64,000 nt of DNA from positions 2,170,001-2,234,000 of the forward strand of contig CP012811.1 of NCBI GenBank assembly GCA_001936135.1. Reading direction: 5' to 3'. The notes under the pieces were generated by a model that was not told the origin of the DNA, did no database searches, and saw only the letters and a program-made list of their open reading frames with translations. Made by a program: the position numbers and the translations under genes. Source of the stretch: Saccharomycopsis fibuligera x Saccharomycopsis cf. fibuligera (taxonomy: Eukaryota > Ascomycota > Saccharomycetes > Ascoideales > Saccharomycopsidaceae). Of this stretch, positions 1-11,168 are shown one piece after another; positions within the stretch are counted from its first letter, which is position 1; each line of letters begins with the position of its first letter.

Positions 1-654
1 TTCCTCAACGTCATGGTGATCTTATTTTCTTGTGACAATCGGATGGTAGAACTACATTTTAACTGTAGCCAGCCGGCTCGGTGAGGACTTAGCTCTGGGA
101 TCCTGACCTGGTGATGTGATATGAACATGGGTTTGGGTATGTCTGGGATGACCAAGTATTCATAGTTTACGCGCGCACCTATCCGCTTATGTGTTATTCT
201 TTTTTTTATTTTGTTGTTGTTGTTGTTGTTTTCTGTTGTTTTGCCTGTTAACTAGTGCGAACTAGCTTGGACTGATTTGTCTTAGAATTACAAAAAAGAA
301 AAAGGAAATATAAATCATTGCCGCAAAATATAGTGAATGCCCTATTCCACTCTGTTCCTATTTATAATATATAAAGTACGCGTTTCTGGCCCTGCACTCT
401 TCTCTTTGCCCAAGCTTTTGCATGAAATACAGCTTTCTGCTGTGCACGTCAGCAGCCCATAACACCTAATACGCAAAATCATATAACTAACAAAAAACAG
501 CTCAATTCCAGTCATACATTTAGCCAGATACTATCTCCTATTACACATAAACAACAAACAACTTACGCAAAAACTTAAACTTTATAAATACGCACACCAG
601 CATAGCACAGCATAGCACAACATAGCGCAACAAGTCAATACACAATATCACAAC
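1..654. other. Gene-free left edge with promoter of the small zinc-finger gene
   Basis: No convincing coding sequence is seen. A GTT run lies near 212-230. A long TATA-like stretch (TTTATAATATATAAA) lies at 361-375, about 280 bases before the next ATG, and is followed by CT-rich then A-rich DNA, as expected of a yeast promoter and leader. Anything to the left of the window is unknown. Confidence 0.5.
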
Positions 655-897
655 ATGTTTGAATGGATGGATGAAGACGTCGTTGACCCTGACAAGCCAC
701 TTTTCGAAGAGACCGCCAAATTGTACTGTCGACTTTGCAATCAGCACAAAATCAATTATTGGGAAGAGCATGTCAATTCACACATGCACAAGATGAATAA
801 AAGATGGTACAAGAAAACATACTTGATATGTTACGGACTTCTTAGTACGGCGATCGCCGCAGCGGTGACAGTGGTGGTGGTCTTGGTTTTTCTTTAG
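655..897 (+). CDS. Small protein with one zinc-finger-like motif and a C-terminal membrane anchor
   Basis: An 80-residue protein starts at the first ATG after a TATA-bearing leader. Residues about 25-42 hold a C-x2-C...H-x3-H pattern (CRLC followed by EEHVNSH) that resembles a single C2H2/U1-type finger. It is followed by a basic patch (KMNKRWYKK). The last 25 residues are strongly hydrophobic (ICYGLLSTAIAAAVTVVVVL) and end at the stop codon, which is the layout of a tail-anchored membrane protein. There is no signal peptide. I do not recognise a named family. The compact ordered composition and the two coherent modules argue for a real gene, but its length leaves doubt. A zinc-binding adaptor on the ER or outer mitochondrial membrane is a guess. 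Confidence 0.55.
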   Translation: MFEWMDEDVVDPDKPLFEETAKLYCRLCNQHKINYWEEHVNSHMHKMNKRWYKKTYLICYGLLSTAIAAAVTVVVVLVFL

Positions 898-1473
898 CTT
901 TACAGAGAACGTGCTTCGACTCCGAGTAAGTTAAGATGTTGTTTGAAAGACGACCCAGAAATATGGAACTGGGATTTCATATCAGTAACTCCTTGTTTCT
1001 TCGGCTTCCTATACTATACTGTCTTTTTTTTTTTTTTCTTTTTTTTTCTTTTGTTTTGTTTTCCACTTTTTTTACCGTTTCTATATTATGATTTGCTGTA
1101 TTATACTGACTTCCATTACTTTGTTTGTCTGCTTTTGTTTGTCTTCTTATTCTTTGTCATCTTTCGCCCCATCGAATTCTATTCCTCACCTCATGTCTAC
1201 TCTCATTTATCCTTGTTTCATAATCTCCTCTCTATACTATAATCCATCATCCCCCTTGCTATTACACACTTTCTATAATATACTTATATTTATACTATAC
1301 TTTTTTGATACGTCATCCTTGCTTATCGGATACAATAATGCTCTCTCGTTGTCTTCCTACTTTGATGTGTAGAAATATTTTCTTTGTATAAAGTTTTTGT
1401 GCCGATCTTATCTGGCTGCAGCCGTTTATAAATAACAGACCATTGTTGTTTTACCATCGGCGTTGCCTACTGC

Positions 1474-1536
<63 letters not shown>
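1474..1536 (+). repeat. (GAT)21 microsatellite
   Basis: Twenty-one uninterrupted GAT units (63 bases) in non-coding DNA. A perfect triplet array of this length is expected to vary between strains. Confidence 0.97.
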
Positions 1537-1537
<1 letters not shown>

Positions 1538-1645
1538 GTAGCAGTTTGACAAGCTACAAGTTCGTAATACCTGATGATGTTGCAAATTCGCGGTGGATTG
1601 ATGCTGCTAAAGGTCTCATCGTCTTATCACTGCGCGATATTCGCT

Positions 1646-1673
1646 ACACACACACACACACACACACACACAC
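1646..1673 (+). repeat. (AC)14 microsatellite
   Basis: Fourteen perfect AC dinucleotides about 110 bases downstream of the GAT array, also non-coding. Confidence 0.95.
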
Positions 1674-1781
1674 CTTGTCTCAATACACTATATTAGGCAC
1701 ATAACTTTTTTCATTATTAGCAAAATATAACAAGCCCTATATACAGTTAGTTTTAAACTTTCAAACCAAAACCATAGACAT

Positions 1782-2312
1782 CTATTTTGGAATGAATCTC
1801 ATCAATCCGTTACTCAAAACAAACCCATACCCTGTCAAAGTTACGGTATTGACAAGGTTCAACAACAAACTCAATCCATGATATTGGCCAAATCTCTTAG
1901 TCAAGCTCTTCAACTGAGTCTTAATTTCCTTGTTATTATCACCATCACCATCTTTCTTTAATTTTTCTTCAAGTTGCAATTTTTGTTCTTTCAAAGATTG
2001 CACATTTGGCAAAATCCAGAAATAATTCAATGCTTGAACCGCACCGGCGAGTCCAAGTAATACTAAACTTGCACGGCGCAAAGTAGGGTCGAAACTTACT
2101 GGAGTAGTCAAGTACAATCCAAGGGGTACAACAGCTTGGAAAAGGAAGTATTTTGGTAAGGTTAAATTAGTGATTTTACTAAAATCTTCACGTTTTAAAT
2201 TTTTGAATTGAAGTGGGGCATTGATATAAGAATGGAAAACATTGGTGCCAAAGGCAAGTGAATATGCGAGAAGATGGTATGGAACCACGGTGCTGAAAAG
2301 TCCAAGAGCCAT
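1782..2312 (-). CDS. TMEM205-like (DUF4149) membrane protein
   Basis: A 176-residue protein, taking the ATG at 2312 as start. The frame stays open upstream but has no earlier ATG. The N-terminal PYHLLAYSLAFGTNVFHSYI is the characteristic first helix of the TMEM205/DUF4149 family, with the family's short polar turn and then NLTLPKYFLFQAVVPLGLYL as helix two. A third helix (ASLVLLGLAGAVQALNYFWIL) is followed by a charged, probably coiled-coil loop (KEQKLQLEEKLKK) and a last helix (LSLLLNLVNTVTLTGYGFVL). Family length (about 160-200) and helix order fit. The function in fungi is poorly defined; human TMEM205 is linked to cisplatin tolerance. A short first exon upstream cannot be excluded. Confidence 0.8.
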   Translation of the reverse strand: MALGLFSTVVPYHLLAYSLAFGTNVFHSYINAPLQFKNLKREDFSKITNLTLPKYFLFQAVVPLGLYLTTPVSFDPTLRRASLVLLGLAGAVQALNYFWILPNVQSLKEQKLQLEEKLKKDGDGDNNKEIKTQLKSLTKRFGQYHGLSLLLNLVNTVTLTGYGFVLSNGLMRFIPK

Positions 2313-3187
2313 TGCTGTTGTTATCGTCAATGTATGTTTTTCTATCACGTCTAAAACAGAGTGGCAACTGTTCTTATAAACCAATCGTTTGTATGTTTCA
2401 CTAATGATTCTGTAGAAACTGGTTAGATCTCCATGTTATATTTATCGAATGGCCTAATAATCAAACCCCCCGCCCCTTGAATTGCATCACTCGATGGTTA
2501 ATGCAATTATTAGCGGTGCTCACAACGCAGAAGAAATATGCAAAACCCAGTATAACGGGTCTTTGGAACATGTTGACATCCAAAATTTGTACAGGCCAGT
2601 TTGTGAATTCTACTGTGTATTTTTTTTTTTTTTTTTGGTGTTAGATTAAAGAACAATTCGATTTTGAAACATTCACATTAGCCACGCCTGTACATGTGTA
2701 GGGGGGCTTTTTTTATATAAATTGGTTGATGGACACCGCTAGTGGTGAAGGCTCTGTTCTGCCCAGCTTTGTCGTTTATTAGCACTCTACGAACTTTACT
2801 AAGAGATAAATTTGGATGGTTCCTAAGACGGGAAGTGTTAATAGCACTCTTTATTAAAAAGCCTTAATTGAGCCAATGTTAGACTTATAAAGGACATTGT
2901 ACGCTCAAAACATGCGGGACTGCATATCAATTTTACCGTAAACGTAATCTACCTAGGGAGACAAACCTGATAAATCTATCGAACGGGGGAAAAAAAGAAA
3001 ATATATTCTACTTGGCTATAAACAGATATAATATTTTGCATAAAGTTTTGTGTATGAGCTCGAAAGTTGACATTGTCTTATTAATCAAATTTATCTAAAT
3101 ACTATATATATATCCATGGGTGCTAGACACCTGTGTTATGATTATGGTAGAAGTGCGCTGCGAAAATAATAACCTAGCCTTCAAAAC

Positions 3188-3218
<31 letters not shown>

Positions 3219-4526
3219 AACAAGTACATCTCTGCAGTACATTTTTATTATCATTATTATTAGTATCTAAAGATGGAAAGGCAAGATTAAAACAACAAGA
3301 TAGATTGGGCTTTACTCTAAAGAAAAAAAACAGAAACATTATTAGAAACCCTCTTATTAAAAAGCAAAGGGCAGGCTTAACAGTTGTTCTAATTTCCACA
3401 ACTTGCGGTCGGTAATTACCAATCATTTTTAGCTTGAGTTTGCTTGTGCCATGTTGAAAGTTTGGAAACACGAGCAAACTATTATCTGGCCCGTGGTCCT
3501 GGATTGGTTTTAACCGTGTTTAATTAAGCATGGCACGCAAATAAACTCTGCACTTGTATACTGGTCAGAAAAGATATGTTTGTATAGCGACACAGTGCAA
3601 GATTTATACAATTTAAGAAAGTGTCACTTATTATAACAAAAAGCAAAAACTATTCAACTCTAACTCTTTGAGAAGCACGACTTACAGGCTCACTTACCCA
3701 TAATCCACCAATTTGAGCAGCAGTTTACACCTGACATAGATAGCATATTATTCATATACTATCTATCCTGCAGGACCATTTGAGTTGATAAGCTTTGTTT
3801 GTTCTTATAGCGACTTTGGTAGGCGTAACCAGTGTCCAGTTAGTCAAGGCTTCGTCTAAACTTATTTTGATAAATATCTGTACAACATATGTCTACCAAC
3901 AGTTTACCCAATTCCCTTTGCCTGGTAACCTTTATTCTTTCGCTCTTTCTTCTACCTTTTTCTATGCTATTAGCCTGATCCTTTGTAAGATCATCATTAG
4001 CTTTGTCTTTAGAGATGACAGTTTCTATTTAGCTGTATATATTTAACACAAAATCGTTTGATCTCCCAATCACCGGTGTTACCGTATGGGTCATATTCTA
4101 TATTTACATGTGGATCCTCAATGCCATTGCATCAAGCTCTAATAGACTTTCGGAATGCACTGTTAGGCAGTCGCCAATATTGGTATGCAAACTTGAAAGA
4201 TTTATTGTAAAGTAATGGATCTGACAAATGCTTCTTGTTTATATTACTAATTTTATTTTTATTATTTCTTACAGTCAGAACATAGGGATAATCTTTTTGA
4301 AAATCTAACAATTACTAGACTAATAGGCAATATATAATACACAATATATGTTCGAATACACGGTTAAACAAGTCAAAACACAAGAAAATAATACACACTC
4401 AAGAAAGCACAAACATGATGTACAAAAAAAAAAAAAAAAAAAAAGAAAAAAAATGAAAGTACATACTAAAACTTTCAAATTTAAAAAAATGAAAGAACAA
4501 CAACTACAAAACAAGGACAATTAACC
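2313..4526. other. 2.2-kb intergenic region, no gene seen
   Basis: Holds the upstream region of the TMEM205-like gene and the 3' flank of RAP1. Visible elements are T- and A-homopolymers (an A-run near 3188-3216) and a TA-rich stretch near 3100. An 83-residue hydrophobic frame at about 3795-4046 lacks an early ATG and shows no family feature. I found no tRNA. Confidence 0.5.
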
Positions 4527-7034
4527 TCAAATACTATTTATAAACTGTTTCCGCAAATCAATCCTTTCTTCACCATGTTTCGCCATCAAATAAGCTTTGT
4601 CTTCCTTGCTAACCTGCATCCGCGATAATCTAGCATCGTCATCTCTAGTCCAAATCCCACTAACATTTTCTGGCGGATTTTTCCCCGTATTGATCACCAA
4701 ATTGATATATTTGCTAACTAGAGACAAATCACCACAACAATTAGTCAAAATTTCTGTACCAAAATTTTTATTAATGCCTAGCTCGTTATGCAAAGAGTCT
4801 AATAACAAGTCGGCCCCAGTGGTCAGGTAGTCTCTTGAGACGATTTCATTTGCCTTGTTGAGGATCTTGGACAATGATAAGTGGAAGTACTCTTTAGAGA
4901 AAAATTTGGATAAGATGTGAGGTTCAAGAAGTTCACTGATTGCTAAAGAGGATTGGGATTGCTTGTTAATTAATGGGATTTGGGACGGGTTGGTGCTAAG
5001 TGAGGCAAAAGTTTGTGGTGAGTCCAAGTTGTTTTCAATGTCTGGCAATGATTGCAAATCGCTTCGGCTATCATCACCAGCCAAGAACAAATTGGCAGAG
5101 TCCAAATCATTGTTATGGTTAGCGTAGTTGCTATTGCTGCTGCTACTGCTGCTGTTGTTATTGTTGTTATTGTTGTTGCTGCTGTTCGTGTTGGTGTTAT
5201 GTGTACTGTTGCCAGTTGATGTAGCGTTTGTTTTCTGTCTCTTGTTCTTGTTCTGGGATGCACTAACATTATTTATGGATCCCACTGGGTTACCAGAATC
5301 ACCAATCAATTCACTAAGATTCATATTTCCAGTGTCAATCCCGTCGTATCTGCTACTACTATGATTATTATTAACACCGCCATTACTATTATCGTTATTT
5401 TTATTGCCATTGTTACGCAGAGCTGAAGATGATGCGCCAATGGTGCGTTTAAGTTTCTTGGCACCATCCATAGCTTCCAATCTCGCTCTTGCGGTATAAT
5501 TCTTCATTGGTTGGGGTTCAGTAGATTCTCTGATACAATCTTCGTAATACTGTATATAATTGTCAATACCATAATGACTAGCAAATTTTCTGAAACGGTC
5601 TCTCCAAGCTGCTCTTGAATGTTGTGGTTCATCTTTTTCCATCATTTCAAAAAACTTGTTGGTAAGACTAATTTTCTTTTCCATCTTGTTGGTTTTGGTG
5701 CCGAACAGCACTTTGCGATGTTGATTTATTGCTTTACAAAGTACATAATCATCCATAGCAGTGAATTTGGTTTTCACTGTCAATGGCATAGCCGCAGTAA
5801 TGATATAGTTACCATTTTGATCAGTTAGCAAATCATTATTAGTATCAGTCTTATAGACATAGCGCAAATCTTTTTGCAAATGGTTTCTGAACCGATAACG
5901 GACTGAATTACCAGTATGGCGGTCCATTTTAGCAGCAATTTCATGGAAAAGTTTATGTGTTGCACGACGACGGGGGTTTTTTCTCACTTCTTCCAAAATG
6001 AACTCATCTTCGGCTTCAGTAAAGCCATTCTTATTGATGTTGATGATAGTGGTTGGTGATTCTACCCGAGCCAAAGTCATTGCCATTTCAGCATCAGTGA
6101 TGCCATGGTGATGGCTGTCATCACCATTACCTATTTCACTGTTGTTGTTGTTGTTGTTGTTATTGCTAAGAGCGCTAATATTATTATCAGTTCCATTATT
6201 ACTCTTATCGATAGCGGCAGCGGCAGCGGCAGCGGCGGCAGCGGCAACCACGGTAGAATTGGAATCATTGTTATCCTCAGGTCTGACTCTGTAATTATCA
6301 AATGGCAACAACGCACCATGCTTTATGCAGTCAAGAATATAAGCTGGTTTCAATGATGATCGAGTTTCGTAATAATGACGCGAAATCAAGTAACCAGATC
6401 CATCATCAACAACTTTACCACCGTAGCGCTCAACTAACGCTTTAAGACTATTTCTGCCTTGTTCTTCAGGAGGCAAGCAAAACCGAACAGGAGCATTTTC
6501 CGATGAGTTGTAAAAAACAGCGCTTGCTTTTAAAAGGTTGGCGGCGTAGATATTGAAATGGCTGATATCGTCGCTACCGTTGCTGTTATTGCTGCCACTA
6601 TTGTTATTGTTGTCGTTGTTGTTATGATGAATGCTGGTGTCGTTGTTTCGTTCTGCTTGTGATGGTGGAGTGCCGGCAGCAGAGCGAAAATCGTCATCAT
6701 CGTCATCATTGTCCTCGCCATTCTCTGCTGGCAAAGCAGCATTGACGCTGCCAGCATCAGTGTCGTTAACGTTGGCGTTTAAATCATTAGAATCAGCATT
6801 AGCAGCAGCTGCATCATCGGTTGTCTTCAGGTGGGAGCCTGCATTGCTAACGCGGGGATCTATGGTGCTTGGGTCAATTTCTGAAGCGTTCACCGAAATA
6901 GAATGGTCGTCGTGTGGATTGGTAGTCTTGTTGAGGGCAGCAAGGGCAGCAGCCGTAGCATCAGCATCAGTATCAGTGGTGGAGGATGTGGCAACTGAAG
7001 GCGTGTCAGCTTGGGCTAGCGGTTGCAGCGGCAT
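4527..7034 (-). CDS. RAP1: Telomere- and promoter-binding protein Rap1 with BRCT, two Myb domains and an RCT domain
   Basis: An 835-residue protein from the ATG at 7034; the frame is open further upstream but has no earlier ATG. Order of domains: acidic Asn/Ala-rich N-terminus; BRCT about 170-250 (ALVERYGGKVVDDGSGYLIS, then AYILDCIKHG); a polyalanine run; first Myb about 335-395 (FTEAEDEFILEEVRKNP); second Myb about 418-500 (FTAMDDYVLCKAINQHR, then SRAAWRDRFRKFASHYGID); long Asn/Ser-rich linker; C-terminal RCT about 695-835, ending in GIWTRDDDARL and KHGEERIDLRKQF, close to the end of S. cerevisiae Rap1. The two Myb folds bind telomere repeats and UAS sites. In S. cerevisiae the RCT recruits Sir3/Sir4 and Rif1/Rif2. 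Candida albicans Rap1 is reported to lack the RCT, so its presence here is notable. Confidence 0.96.
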   Translation of the reverse strand: MPLQPLAQADTPSVATSSTTDTDADATAAALAALNKTTNPHDDHSISVNASEIDPSTIDPRVSNAGSHLKTTDDAAAANADSNDLNANVNDTDAGSVNAALPAENGEDNDDDDDDFRSAAGTPPSQAERNNDTSIHHNNNDNNNNSGSNNSNGSDDISHFNIYAANLLKASAVFYNSSENAPVRFCLPPEEQGRNSLKALVERYGGKVVDDGSGYLISRHYYETRSSLKPAYILDCIKHGALLPFDNYRVRPEDNNDSNSTVVAAAAAAAAAAAIDKSNNGTDNNISALSNNNNNNNNSEIGNGDDSHHHGITDAEMAMTLARVESPTTIININKNGFTEAEDEFILEEVRKNPRRRATHKLFHEIAAKMDRHTGNSVRYRFRNHLQKDLRYVYKTDTNNDLLTDQNGNYIITAAMPLTVKTKFTAMDDYVLCKAINQHRKVLFGTKTNKMEKKISLTNKFFEMMEKDEPQHSRAAWRDRFRKFASHYGIDNYIQYYEDCIRESTEPQPMKNYTARARLEAMDGAKKLKRTIGASSSALRNNGNKNNDNSNGGVNNNHSSSRYDGIDTGNMNLSELIGDSGNPVGSINNVSASQNKNKRQKTNATSTGNSTHNTNTNSSNNNNNNNNSSSSSSNSNYANHNNDLDSANLFLAGDDSRSDLQSLPDIENNLDSPQTFASLSTNPSQIPLINKQSQSSLAISELLEPHILSKFFSKEYFHLSLSKILNKANEIVSRDYLTTGADLLLDSLHNELGINKNFGTEILTNCCGDLSLVSKYINLVINTGKNPPENVSGIWTRDDDARLSRMQVSKEDKAYLMAKHGEERIDLRKQFINSI

Positions 7035-7676
7035 GTTGGGGGGAAATTGACGGAGATTGAATGGGGGAAAAGGATGGATGTAGAGTGGTGACGTAGAGTG
7101 CGGTGGTGTTGAGTTGTTTGTGGTGGTGTAAGATGGTGAAGAGATTAACCAAAACACCTTTTCTCGCTGTTTTGCTGCTGTTTCTACGCTTCTCGTGGCG
7201 TTGACAAATTTTTCCTACGAGAGGGTAACGGATTATATACGGATTACATAACCACGCTAGCCAACCGTGGATATACACGGAATGTTCCTATTTAGTGATA
7301 GGTAGTGCAGTGAAGTTCCTTTACATGTATCCTACCTGTTCAAATGATATTTGGAGGTGTCGCGTCGTGGGGTCGTGGTTTGATTCTGGCTGATTCTTCG
7401 CGAAAGTTTGGTATTAATGTGTAGACATAATTTTTCTTGAAGAGAGAAAGTGATTGGAATGACAATAAGCAAAAGAAAACGTAAATAAGAGCAGAACTAC
7501 ACAAAAAAAAAGATTCGTAATTTTATGGTTTGTATGTACAAAAAGTGAGAAATTTATGATATTAGAAGAACAAAAATAAAAACAAAAATAGTAAACAGTA
7601 AAACAGACAAAAATAAAAAAAAAATAAAAATAAAACTCAACAAGAACAAGCAAATCTAACCAACTTTCAATTCAAC
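7035..7676. other. RAP1 promoter and RET1 3' flank
   Basis: About 640 bases between two minus-strand genes. The RAP1 side is GT-rich. The RET1 side is an A-rich stretch with many short A-runs, fitting a 3' untranslated region and poly(A) signals. No further gene or RNA is seen. Confidence 0.5.
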
Positions 7677-10600
7677 TCAAAACACATCACCCAAACGCAA
7701 TTTTGGCGCAATATTCATCGAGATTAATTCCTGGAACAACAATTTAGCAGCATATGGAATCTTCATTCCAATAACCTTTTCACTATTTTTACAATTATTG
7801 CACCATCCATGGAATCCCATCAACCCACAATTATTACAAACGTCGACATCAAAAGCATCGGAACTCAACATCAATCTTTCAAGTAACAACTGCGATGCCC
7901 CATAGGCAATTACACAGTCTCTTTCCATCTCCCCCAATCTTAATCCACCATCTCTTGAACGACCTTCGGTTGGTTGTCTAGTTAACACTGCTCTCGGACC
8001 TCTAGCTCTAGCATGCATCTTATCAAGCACCATATGTTTTAATTTTTGATAATAAATTGGTCCGAAAAAGATATAAGCTTGTAAACATTCCCCCGTAATA
8101 CCGGAGTAAAGCATATCTTTACCAGAATAGTTGAAGCCTTTATTCACTAAAATTTGTGACATTTCTTCCAATTTGGAACCACCAAAACAAGTACCGTATT
8201 CCAATGAGCCATTCAAGACCCCTGCTTTACCACTAATCAATTCAATCATTTTACCAACCGTCATACGGGATGGGAAACCATGAGGGTTCATAATAATATC
8301 TGGAGAAATCCCGTCATCATTGAATGGCAAATCTTCTTGTTGCACAATGATCCCACACACACCTTTTTGACCATGTCGAGAACTAAACTTATCACCAAGT
8401 TCAGGTCTTCTGGTTTGACGTAAAAGCACTTTCAAAAGAGCTTGATCATTACTACCCACCGACATCATCACTTGATCAATGTAACTTGGCTCAGGAGCAC
8501 GGTAGTAAACAGGAGTTTCTCTATGACTAGCAAGCGCTTGATTAGGCATGTTTGGATTACTGTTAAACATACTATCAGAGGCATTACTAGGAATACATTT
8601 GTTGACGTAAACTTGACCACTTTCCACTGGCAAGCCAACTTCCCCTAATCCATCCGGCCCTATAGATTCGTGCTCCCATAATGGTTTCCCAGTTTCTGAG
8701 TCTATCTTCATCCCACTAACAATATCTTTAGTGTGATTAGCATACTTTTTCAACACTTCAGTATGTTTACGCAACACTTGACAACGACCAAATCCACGAT
8801 CCAATGAAGATTTATTCAACACCAACGCATCTTCAATATCGTAACCGGAATATGACATCACCGCCACAGTGGCATTTTGTCCAGCTGGCAATTTATCATA
8901 ATCAATCAATTCTATAGTTTTAGTCTTCACCATTGGTTGTTGTGGATAAACCATCAAGTAAAGCAACGTATCAATTCTTCTGAATTGGTTATAGCCAATG
9001 GCCCCGATAGCTTGCTTACCCATCGCACACTGGTAAGTATTTCTTGGGGATTGATTATGATGCGGGTATGGAATTAAACCAGCCACTGCGCCAAGCACCG
9101 TAAATGGTTCGATTTCCAAGTGAGTAGTTTCTGATTCAATATAGCTTTCATAAAGGGCAATTAAAGAGTCATTTTCTTCATTAACGTCCAAATATTCCAC
9201 AAGCCCATGCTTCAAGAAATCATCAAACTCCCAAGTACCGTTTTTCAATTTCCGTAAATGATCTTCTTCAACTTTAGATTTGCCATTTTCTACAATTATC
9301 AATGGACGACAAACTCTACCCCCATCTGTAGCTATATGAATAGCAGATTGATAAGAATTGGTATAAATGGAAATAAATGGAGAAATCTTACCGGTTCTTC
9401 TTAATTTTCTAAAAAGCCTCAAAAACCGCTTTGGCATCTTTGTTAACCCAATTATCGTACCATTCAAATGCACCGAATAACCCTTGGATAAATGAATAGA
9501 ACTGAAATCCAAAAACTTGATGTTTTCCACCCCCAAATGGTAACAGACTTGTTTGACTGGATTTTCTTCGTCATCTGTGGTGATATGGGTCATTAATGCT
9601 AAATTCTTAACCAACCCACAAGCTTCACCTTCAGGAGTATCAGCAGTACACAACATCCCAAATTGAGATGGTTGCAAAGCTCTTGGACCAGAAACTTTTC
9701 TAGATTTTTCAAATTGGGATGAGATTCTCGTCATCATCCCCAACGCAGAAATATAACTTAATCTACTCAAGACATGTGTAACCCCAGCACGCTCCATCTT
9801 AAATCTCTTCAACGACCAATTACCGGTACTGATAGCGGTGTTTAACCCATTGGTGATGTGACTAGAATACACATTAATCGTTAAAAGCGCATCGAATTCT
9901 TTAGCACGATTAGGTTTTTTCAAAATCTTGTCAATGTTAAGTTTAAAATCTGAGTTGAATTTTTTGAATAAATCTTCAAACAACAAGGACATCAACTGCC
10001 CAGCTAATTCTAATCTCTTATTACCAACATAATCAATATCATCCACCAACTTACTATTGTCCATAGCCATTACCACTCTTCTGGCCATGATTGCCATATA
10101 AAGGCCTTTTTCTTTCAAGTCATTACCGTTCCTAGCAGTGATGTGACCCACCACAGTGTTAGCAATTGCTTCCACCCCTTCTTCCAATTTGGTCAATTTA
10201 GGAGCCCCAAATCTTCTAAAAGATTTGACTCTATCACCAATGTAAGTTAATGCTTCCTTTTGAGTCAAAATCTTAAGTTTCATTGGATCTTCAAAATTGA
10301 TGGCAAATAGCTCTTGATATCTTTGATTTGTACCACAAACCAACTGCAAGATTTCCAAATCGGAAATGATACCTGCTGCTTTCAAAGCAATAACAATTGG
10401 CACTTCTTCACTAATGGAGTTATGTTTCAAGTAAATCTTGTTATTTTTGGTAACAACATAAGTTTTGGATTTTCTTTCATGAGATGAAGAAGTCACGGAT
10501 GCTTGAACAATTCCTTTTTTTTGATCACTTTCCACAATAATACGATTTTTGGATAATTGCTCTTGAATCAAAATGACTTTTTCCGTACCATTAACAATAA

Positions 10601-11168
10601 AATATCCACCAGGGTCCAATGGACATTCGCTAAGTAATGCCATTTCTTCTTCAGATTTGCCATTCAAGACACATTTGTTTGATCTTAACATGATTGGCAT
10701 TCTACCAATTTCCAAATCACGGTGCATGATAATTTTTCTGCCTCTGGTGTACTCGACATCAACATAAATTGGTGCAGAGTAAGTGATATCTCTCAAACGA
10801 CATTCATGTGGTGAGAATGGCACTTCTATTGGATCTTCAGGCCTAGCATGACTTTTGTAGCCGACTCTAATATCGGTGTACTTCAAATAAAAATCAGGTA
10901 CAATATCCGACAAAACTAATTCATTGGATTTGATGATTTTTTTCAAGTCCCTATCGACAAAATAATTGAAAGAATCTAAATGTTGCTTGACTAAACCTTT
11001 GACTTTGAGAAAGGCTGGTAAAAGATTCCATTTATCTTGGGCGGTATCAATCTTATCGGTTAGTTCTTTGCCCTTGTATACTGGTTTCAAAAGCTCATTG
11101 AATGGATCATCAGCTTGTGAGCGATGTGAGTGGGAAGTCTTAGTTGACTTCTTGCGAGGTGCCACCAT
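7677..11168 (-). CDS. RET1: RNA polymerase III second-largest subunit (C128)
   Basis: A 1163-residue protein, matching the family's length (about 1150). It is the beta-like subunit of RNA polymerase III, which makes tRNAs, 5S rRNA and U6. Signature blocks are intact: the protrusion and lobe ([40 protein letters not shown]), the fork region ([20 protein letters not shown]), the hybrid-binding/catalytic block ([15 protein letters not shown]), the switch region ([16 protein letters not shown]) and the C-terminal zinc site ([16 protein letters not shown]). The C-terminus ends [10 protein letters not shown]. The RNA polymerase III form is distinguished from Rpb2 and Rpa135 by the N-terminal [20 protein letters not shown]. 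No intron is needed. It supplies the polymerase that would transcribe the tRNA-Arg gene in this window. Confidence 0.98.
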   Translation of the reverse strand: MVAPRKKSTKTSHSHRSQADDPFNELLKPVYKGKELTDKIDTAQDKWNLLPAFLKVKGLVKQHLDSFNYFVDRDLKKIIKSNELVLSDIVPDFYLKYTDIRVGYKSHARPEDPIEVPFSPHECRLRDITYSAPIYVDVEYTRGRKIIMHRDLEIGRMPIMLRSNKCVLNGKSEEEMALLSECPLDPGGYFIVNGTEKVILIQEQLSKNRIIVESDQKKGIVQASVTSSSHERKSKTYVVTKNNKIYLKHNSISEEVPIVIALKAAGIISDLEILQLVCGTNQRYQELFAINFEDPMKLKILTQKEALTYIGDRVKSFRRFGAPKLTKLEEGVEAIANTVVGHITARNGNDLKEKGLYMAIMARRVVMAMDNSKLVDDIDYVGNKRLELAGQLMSLLFEDLFKKFNSDFKLNIDKILKKPNRAKEFDALLTINVYSSHITNGLNTAISTGNWSLKRFKMERAGVTHVLSRLSYISALGMMTRISSQFEKSRKVSGPRALQPSQFGMLCTADTPEGEACGLVKNLALMTHITTDDEENPVKQVCYHLGVENIKFLDFSSIHLSKGYSVHLNGTIIGLTKMPKRFLRLFRKLRRTGKISPFISIYTNSYQSAIHIATDGGRVCRPLIIVENGKSKVEEDHLRKLKNGTWEFDDFLKHGLVEYLDVNEENDSLIALYESYIESETTHLEIEPFTVLGAVAGLIPYPHHNQSPRNTYQCAMGKQAIGAIGYNQFRRIDTLLYLMVYPQQPMVKTKTIELIDYDKLPAGQNATVAVMSYSGYDIEDALVLNKSSLDRGFGRCQVLRKHTEVLKKYANHTKDIVSGMKIDSETGKPLWEHESIGPDGLGEVGLPVESGQVYVNKCIPSNASDSMFNSNPNMPNQALASHRETPVYYRAPEPSYIDQVMMSVGSNDQALLKVLLRQTRRPELGDKFSSRHGQKGVCGIIVQQEDLPFNDDGISPDIIMNPHGFPSRMTVGKMIELISGKAGVLNGSLEYGTCFGGSKLEEMSQILVNKGFNYSGKDMLYSGITGECLQAYIFFGPIYYQKLKHMVLDKMHARARGPRAVLTRQPTEGRSRDGGLRLGEMERDCVIAYGASQLLLERLMLSSDAFDVDVCNNCGLMGFHGWCNNCKNSEKVIGMKIPYAAKLLFQELISMNIAPKLRLGDVF

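Larger units (their letters stand above)
898..1781. other. Intergenic region rich in microsatellites
   Basis: No gene is supported. The first half is pyrimidine-rich with T-runs near 1024-1055; open frames there are low-complexity Phe/Ser/Leu reading of T-rich DNA. The second half carries a GAT repeat and an AC repeat, listed separately. It separates the small zinc-finger gene from the 3' end of the TMEM205-like gene. Confidence 0.6.

Noticed and set aside
3795-4046. 83-residue hydrophobic open frame, plus strand
   Set aside because: Lacks an early ATG, no family motif, and sits in low-complexity AT-rich DNA; the hydrophobicity is a base-composition effect.
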